Of a stretch of DNA of 64,000 nucleotides, positions 61,344-64,000 are shown one piece after another. The notes beneath the pieces were generated by a model, which searched no databases, was not told the origin of the DNA, and saw only the letters and a list, made by a program, of their open reading frames with translations. How positions within the stretch are numbered: position 1 is the first letter of the stretch; each line of letters opens with the position of its first letter. Location: positions 248,001-312,000 of the forward strand of contig NZ_PVEO01000005.1 of the NCBI RefSeq assembly GCF_002973595.1. The letters are read 5' to 3'. This DNA is from Jejuia pallidilutea (GTDB lineage: Bacteria > Bacteroidota > Bacteroidia > Flavobacteriales > Flavobacteriaceae). A program made the translations under genes and the position numbers.

Positions 61344-62006
61344 TTGGCAGGCAAAACAAAACATAAGAAACCTTGGCCTACAAAAGCTGTGATGGATCAA
61401 ATTTACGAACAACACCTCTGGGGTGGCGTAGCGTTTGATTTTTATTCTGGTTTTGGCTCACATAACCCTGAAATTACAGCCCCGTATTTAGAGGCTGTAA
61501 CCAGCTTTTTAAAAGCTTTCCAAAAGCCCTTGGCCGTATGCGATTTAGGCTGTGGCGATTTTAATATTGGTAAACACCTTGCAATACATACAGACACCTA
61601 TGTTGCTATTGATATAGTTGAAAAGCTCATTACAAGAAATAAAAAACTATTTAATATTGAAGGGTTAGAGTTTTGCTGTTTAGATATAGCAAAAGACGAA
61701 CTTCCGGCTGCCGATTGTGCAATACTAAGGCAAGTGTTACAGCACCTTTCTAATGCGGAAATTAAACAGGTGGTAAAAAAACTAGTAAAATACAAATACC
61801 TTATTGTAACAGAACACATACCACTGGGCAATTTTACACCAAATAAAGACATTATTTCCGGACAAGGCATTCGGTTAAAACAAAATAGCGGTGTAAATAT
61901 TCTAGAAGCGCCTTTTAATTTGAAAATTAAAGAAAAAAAAACACTCAACGCATATGTTTTGCAACATAATAAAGGGCGTATTGTAACTACATTGTACAGA
62001 TTTTAA
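61344..62006 (+). CDS. SAM-dependent methyltransferase, class I
   Basis: A 220-residue methyltransferase. The SAM site is VCDLGCGDFNIGKHL (motif I), then YVAIDIVEKLI, and DCAILRQVLQHLSNAEIKQV. The start is a TTG at 61344 because KKPWPTKAVMDQIYEQHLWG and the following FDFYSGFGSHNPEI belong to the conserved N-terminus; the first ATG (61392) would cut this off. The substrate is unknown. It is the third gene of a tight operon with the cupin lipoprotein and the RNA methyltransferase. Confidence 0.8.
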   Translation: MAGKTKHKKPWPTKAVMDQIYEQHLWGGVAFDFYSGFGSHNPEITAPYLEAVTSFLKAFQKPLAVCDLGCGDFNIGKHLAIHTDTYVAIDIVEKLITRNKKLFNIEGLEFCCLDIAKDELPAADCAILRQVLQHLSNAEIKQVVKKLVKYKYLIVTEHIPLGNFTPNKDIISGQGIRLKQNSGVNILEAPFNLKIKEKKTLNAYVLQHNKGRIVTTLYRF

Positions 62007-62114
62007 ACAAGCAATTTAACTTGATTATAAATCTAGCAACATATAAATCCCCTTATTTACTGAATATGAAATATTAAAATAACTTTTCGTTATATTGATA
62101 ACCCCAGCCTATAA

Positions 62115-63257
62115 TCACTCTCCACAAATCTCCCCCAAAACCCATAAATAATCACTTCTGTTTTCCACAAAATCCCTATCGGAAACATCAATAATTTTTA
62201 CATTAAAATCTTTTTGGGTTTTTAAAAACTCTAAATAGCCGGTATTTATTTTTTCCAGATAATCATCGGCGATATTTTGCTCATAATCGCGTCCGCGTTT
62301 TTTAATATTTTGTTGCAAACGCTCAGTGTTTTGGTATAAGTAAATATACAATTCTGGTTTTGCAATGTCCTTGTACATTAAATAGAAGAGTTTGCGGTAG
62401 AGGTTAAACTCATCTTCGTGTAAGGTAATTTTCGAAAAAATAAGCGATTTAAAAATATCGTAATCACTTACAATAAAATCCTTAAACAAATCGAGTTGCG
62501 ATAAATCGTCTGAAATTTGCTGGTACCTATCTGCCAAAAAACTCATTTCTAATGTAAATGCATACCTGTTGGCATCTTGATAAAATTTTGGTAAAAACGG
62601 GTTGTCTGCAAAACGCTCTAAAATAAGTTTTGCATTAAAATCGTGGGATAATTTAGTAGCTAAACTTGTTTTTCCTGCACCAATATTACCTTCTATGGCA
62701 ATATAGTTGTATTTTGAGAAATCGTAGGTTCTACTTGGATTTTTTAACCAAATATTAATAGGCTCTAAAACCGAATTATCTTTACATTCGCTCAATAAAG
62801 TAGCCACATTTTTATGTAATTCTGGGTGTATGCTTTTAGATGCTATGTCGCTTAAAGGCTTTAAAACAAACTTTCGTTTTTGCATTTCTGGGTGCGGTAC
62901 TTGTAGTGTTTGGGTATTAATAACGGCATTCTCGGCAAAAATAATATCCAAATCTATAGTTCTGGATTCGTAACCTTGATTTTGGGTACGGGTTCGCCCT
63001 AAATCCGCTTCAATGTTCAATAAGGTTTTTAAAACGTGTTGTGGTTGCAAACAACTTTCTAAAACCAAGCAACAATTTAAAAAATCGTCTGCCGATGCTT
63101 CAGGGTTAAAACCAAATGCAGGAGTTTTATACACTTTAGAAATTAGCTTTACAGCACCTATATGTTGGTAAATTGCATTAACAGCCTGTTGTAAGTTTTT
63201 AAACTTATCGCCTTTATTACTGCCTAAAGCTATATGGTAGGTTGTTGGTTTTATCAT
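62115..63257 (-). CDS. folK: HPPK-deoxynucleoside kinase fusion (FolK-dNK)
   Basis: A 380-residue two-enzyme protein. Residues about 6-165 are HPPK (HIALGSNKGDKFKNLQQAVN, YKTPAFG, LGRTRTQNQGYESRTIDLDI, PHPEMQKRKFVLKPL), which pyrophosphorylates 6-hydroxymethyl-dihydropterin in folate synthesis. Residues about 183-378 are a deoxynucleoside kinase with P-loop IEGNIGAGKTSLATKL, the DRY-like LADRYQQISDDL, and the LID-region QNIKKRGRDYEQN. The fusion is common in Bacteroidota. It links folate synthesis and dNTP salvage, like thyA and the DHFR fusion in this window. Confidence 0.93.
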   Translation of the reverse strand: MIKPTTYHIALGSNKGDKFKNLQQAVNAIYQHIGAVKLISKVYKTPAFGFNPEASADDFLNCCLVLESCLQPQHVLKTLLNIEADLGRTRTQNQGYESRTIDLDIIFAENAVINTQTLQVPHPEMQKRKFVLKPLSDIASKSIHPELHKNVATLLSECKDNSVLEPINIWLKNPSRTYDFSKYNYIAIEGNIGAGKTSLATKLSHDFNAKLILERFADNPFLPKFYQDANRYAFTLEMSFLADRYQQISDDLSQLDLFKDFIVSDYDIFKSLIFSKITLHEDEFNLYRKLFYLMYKDIAKPELYIYLYQNTERLQQNIKKRGRDYEQNIADDYLEKINTGYLEFLKTQKDFNVKIIDVSDRDFVENRSDYLWVLGEICGE

Positions 63258-63562
63258 GAGAGAGCAAATTAATAAAAAGTAAATGGATTGGTTTATATTT
63301 ATAATGATGATTTTTTTAGAATTGTTCCCGGTGTCCCGCAGTTTCTAAAATCTTAAGGTGGCAAGAACTTAAACTGACACCTAAAAGATTAAATTTATCC
63401 TTAAATATTTATTACAAGTACTTTCTCGTATAGCAACAGATAAAATTTGTAGCAAGATGCACGTACCTTACCAAACCCAACCTTTTTGTTCTTATATTTG
63501 AAAAAAAGGTTCTCGTTACGCTACTTATACCTCGTAGCATTCGAAATAACAAAAAACTATAC
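63258..63562. promoter_or_regulatory. Gene-free leader of the queuosine-precursor transporter
   Basis: 305 bp without a gene. TATATTTG at 63493-63500 is a perfect -7 element for the transporter, 62 bp before its start. A short palindromic block (GCTAC/GTAGC, 63515-63532) follows, of the dispersed-repeat kind. A preQ1 riboswitch was considered and not supported. Confidence 0.4.
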
Positions 63563-64000
63563 ATGACTTTAAAAAACAAACTAGCTGCCCAACGTATTTA
63601 CATACTTTTAGGTGGTTTATTCATTACATCGTTGGTAGTTTCAAACCTAATTTTTCAAAAGTTTTTTTATTGGTACCCGTTTAATGTTGAAGTTTTTGGC
63701 AGTAAACTGTTTGAGATTTCCGTTGGTATACTACCCTATCCTATCACTTTTTTAATTACCGATTTAATAAGTGAAATTTATGGTAAAAAACGCGCTAACG
63801 ATGTGGTGGTGGTTGGTATTTTTGCATCTTTATTTTCTCTTTTAATAATCTATACCGCAGCCAATGTTCCGGCCACATCTTGGTCTTACATTAACGATAA
63901 TTTGTTTCGCAAAGTTTTTGGCAATTCGGCAATAGCCGTATTTGCAAGTATGCTCACCTACCTATTTGCACAGTTTGTAGACATTCAAATTTACCATTTC
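63563..64000 (+). CDS. Queuosine precursor transporter (YhhQ/VUT family), 3' end beyond window
   Basis: The first 146 residues of a YhhQ-type integral membrane protein that imports a queuosine precursor such as preQ0 or preQ1. Landmarks are LLGGLFITSLVVSNLIFQKF, the EISVGILPYPITFLITDLIS helix, and EIYGKKRANDVVVVGIFASL, followed by a third and fourth membrane segment (FASMLTYLFAQFVDIQIYHF). The gene is cut by the right window edge. Confidence 0.88.
   Translation, partial: MTLKNKLAAQRIYILLGGLFITSLVVSNLIFQKFFYWYPFNVEVFGSKLFEISVGILPYPITFLITDLISEIYGKKRANDVVVVGIFASLFSLLIIYTAANVPATSWSYINDNLFRKVFGNSAIAVFASMLTYLFAQFVDIQIYHF

Noticed and set aside
63501-63562. preQ1-I riboswitch-like AGGTTC and AAAAAACTA before the queuosine-precursor transporter
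   Set aside because: The stem, loop and tail distances do not fit the compact preQ1-I fold, and the segment between looks like a dispersed GCTAC/GTAGC repeat.

Overview
The window looks like chromosome from a marine member of the Flavobacteriaceae (Bacteroidota). Supporting signs are the low GC content, SusC/SusD outer-membrane uptake proteins, type IX secretion (T9SS) C-terminal sorting domains, a hybrid two-component regulator, TAnnTTTG-type promoter -7 elements, DUF5686/CarboxypepD_reg proteins, an HPPK-deoxynucleoside kinase fusion, and many S1 sulfatases of the kind used on sulfated algal polysaccharides. All functional calls come from reading the sequence; no database search was run.

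Layout. 1-12.5 kb is housekeeping: hutH (cut by the window edge and frameshifted near its start) divergent from a LysR regulator, a DUF5686 outer-membrane protein, pdhB divergent from etfB-etfA around an 18-bp palindrome, a bifunctional-nuclease-family protein, a CNT nucleoside transporter, thyA and a small CBM48 protein. 12.5-15.1 kb holds a 2TM-dihydrofolate reductase fusion and a small restriction-modification-like scar: an XRE controller gene overlapping a nuclease-like gene behind a double inverted-repeat operator, and a frameshifted MutH/Sau3AI-like remnant. 15.1-22.3 kb is housekeeping again: FAD dehydrogenase, fabD-lspA, a DegT aminotransferase with galE, waaA and an Ala/Glu-rich lipoprotein.

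22.4-50.9 kb is one large polysaccharide utilisation locus (PUL). A minus-strand arm reads hybrid regulator, SusC, SusD, GH128-like lipoprotein, CBM-T9SS protein, sulfatase, beta-helix protein. A plus-strand arm reads sulfatase, sulfatase, GH128-like T9SS enzyme, SGNH esterase, sulfatase, sulfatase, GH2 beta-galactosidase, sulfatase, and a decayed GH43 exo-beta-1,3-galactanase-like gene. The susC promoter and the plus-arm promoter share an ACACC...GGTGT palindrome just upstream of a TAnnTTTG -7 element, and both -7 elements lie exactly 46 nt before the start codon, so one regulator (probably the hybrid sensor) likely drives both. Six sulfatases plus GH2, two GH128-like cores and the GH43 relic suggest a sulfated, galactose-containing, possibly beta-1,3-linked glycan. 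The substrate is an inference.

50.9-51.1 kb has tRNA-Leu(TAA) and tRNA-Gly(GCC). 51.2-57.2 kb is a signalling cassette (sigma54-type PAS/GAF activator, STAS-like protein, PAS histidine kinase, response regulator) flanked by two copies of the 3' end of mutS: 95 nt, 92 identical, no gaps. It therefore looks like a block inserted at the mutS 3' end, although no integrase is visible. 57.1-64 kb returns to housekeeping: mutS, an RNA methyltransferase, a cupin lipoprotein, a methyltransferase, the HPPK-dNK fusion and a partial queuosine-precursor transporter.
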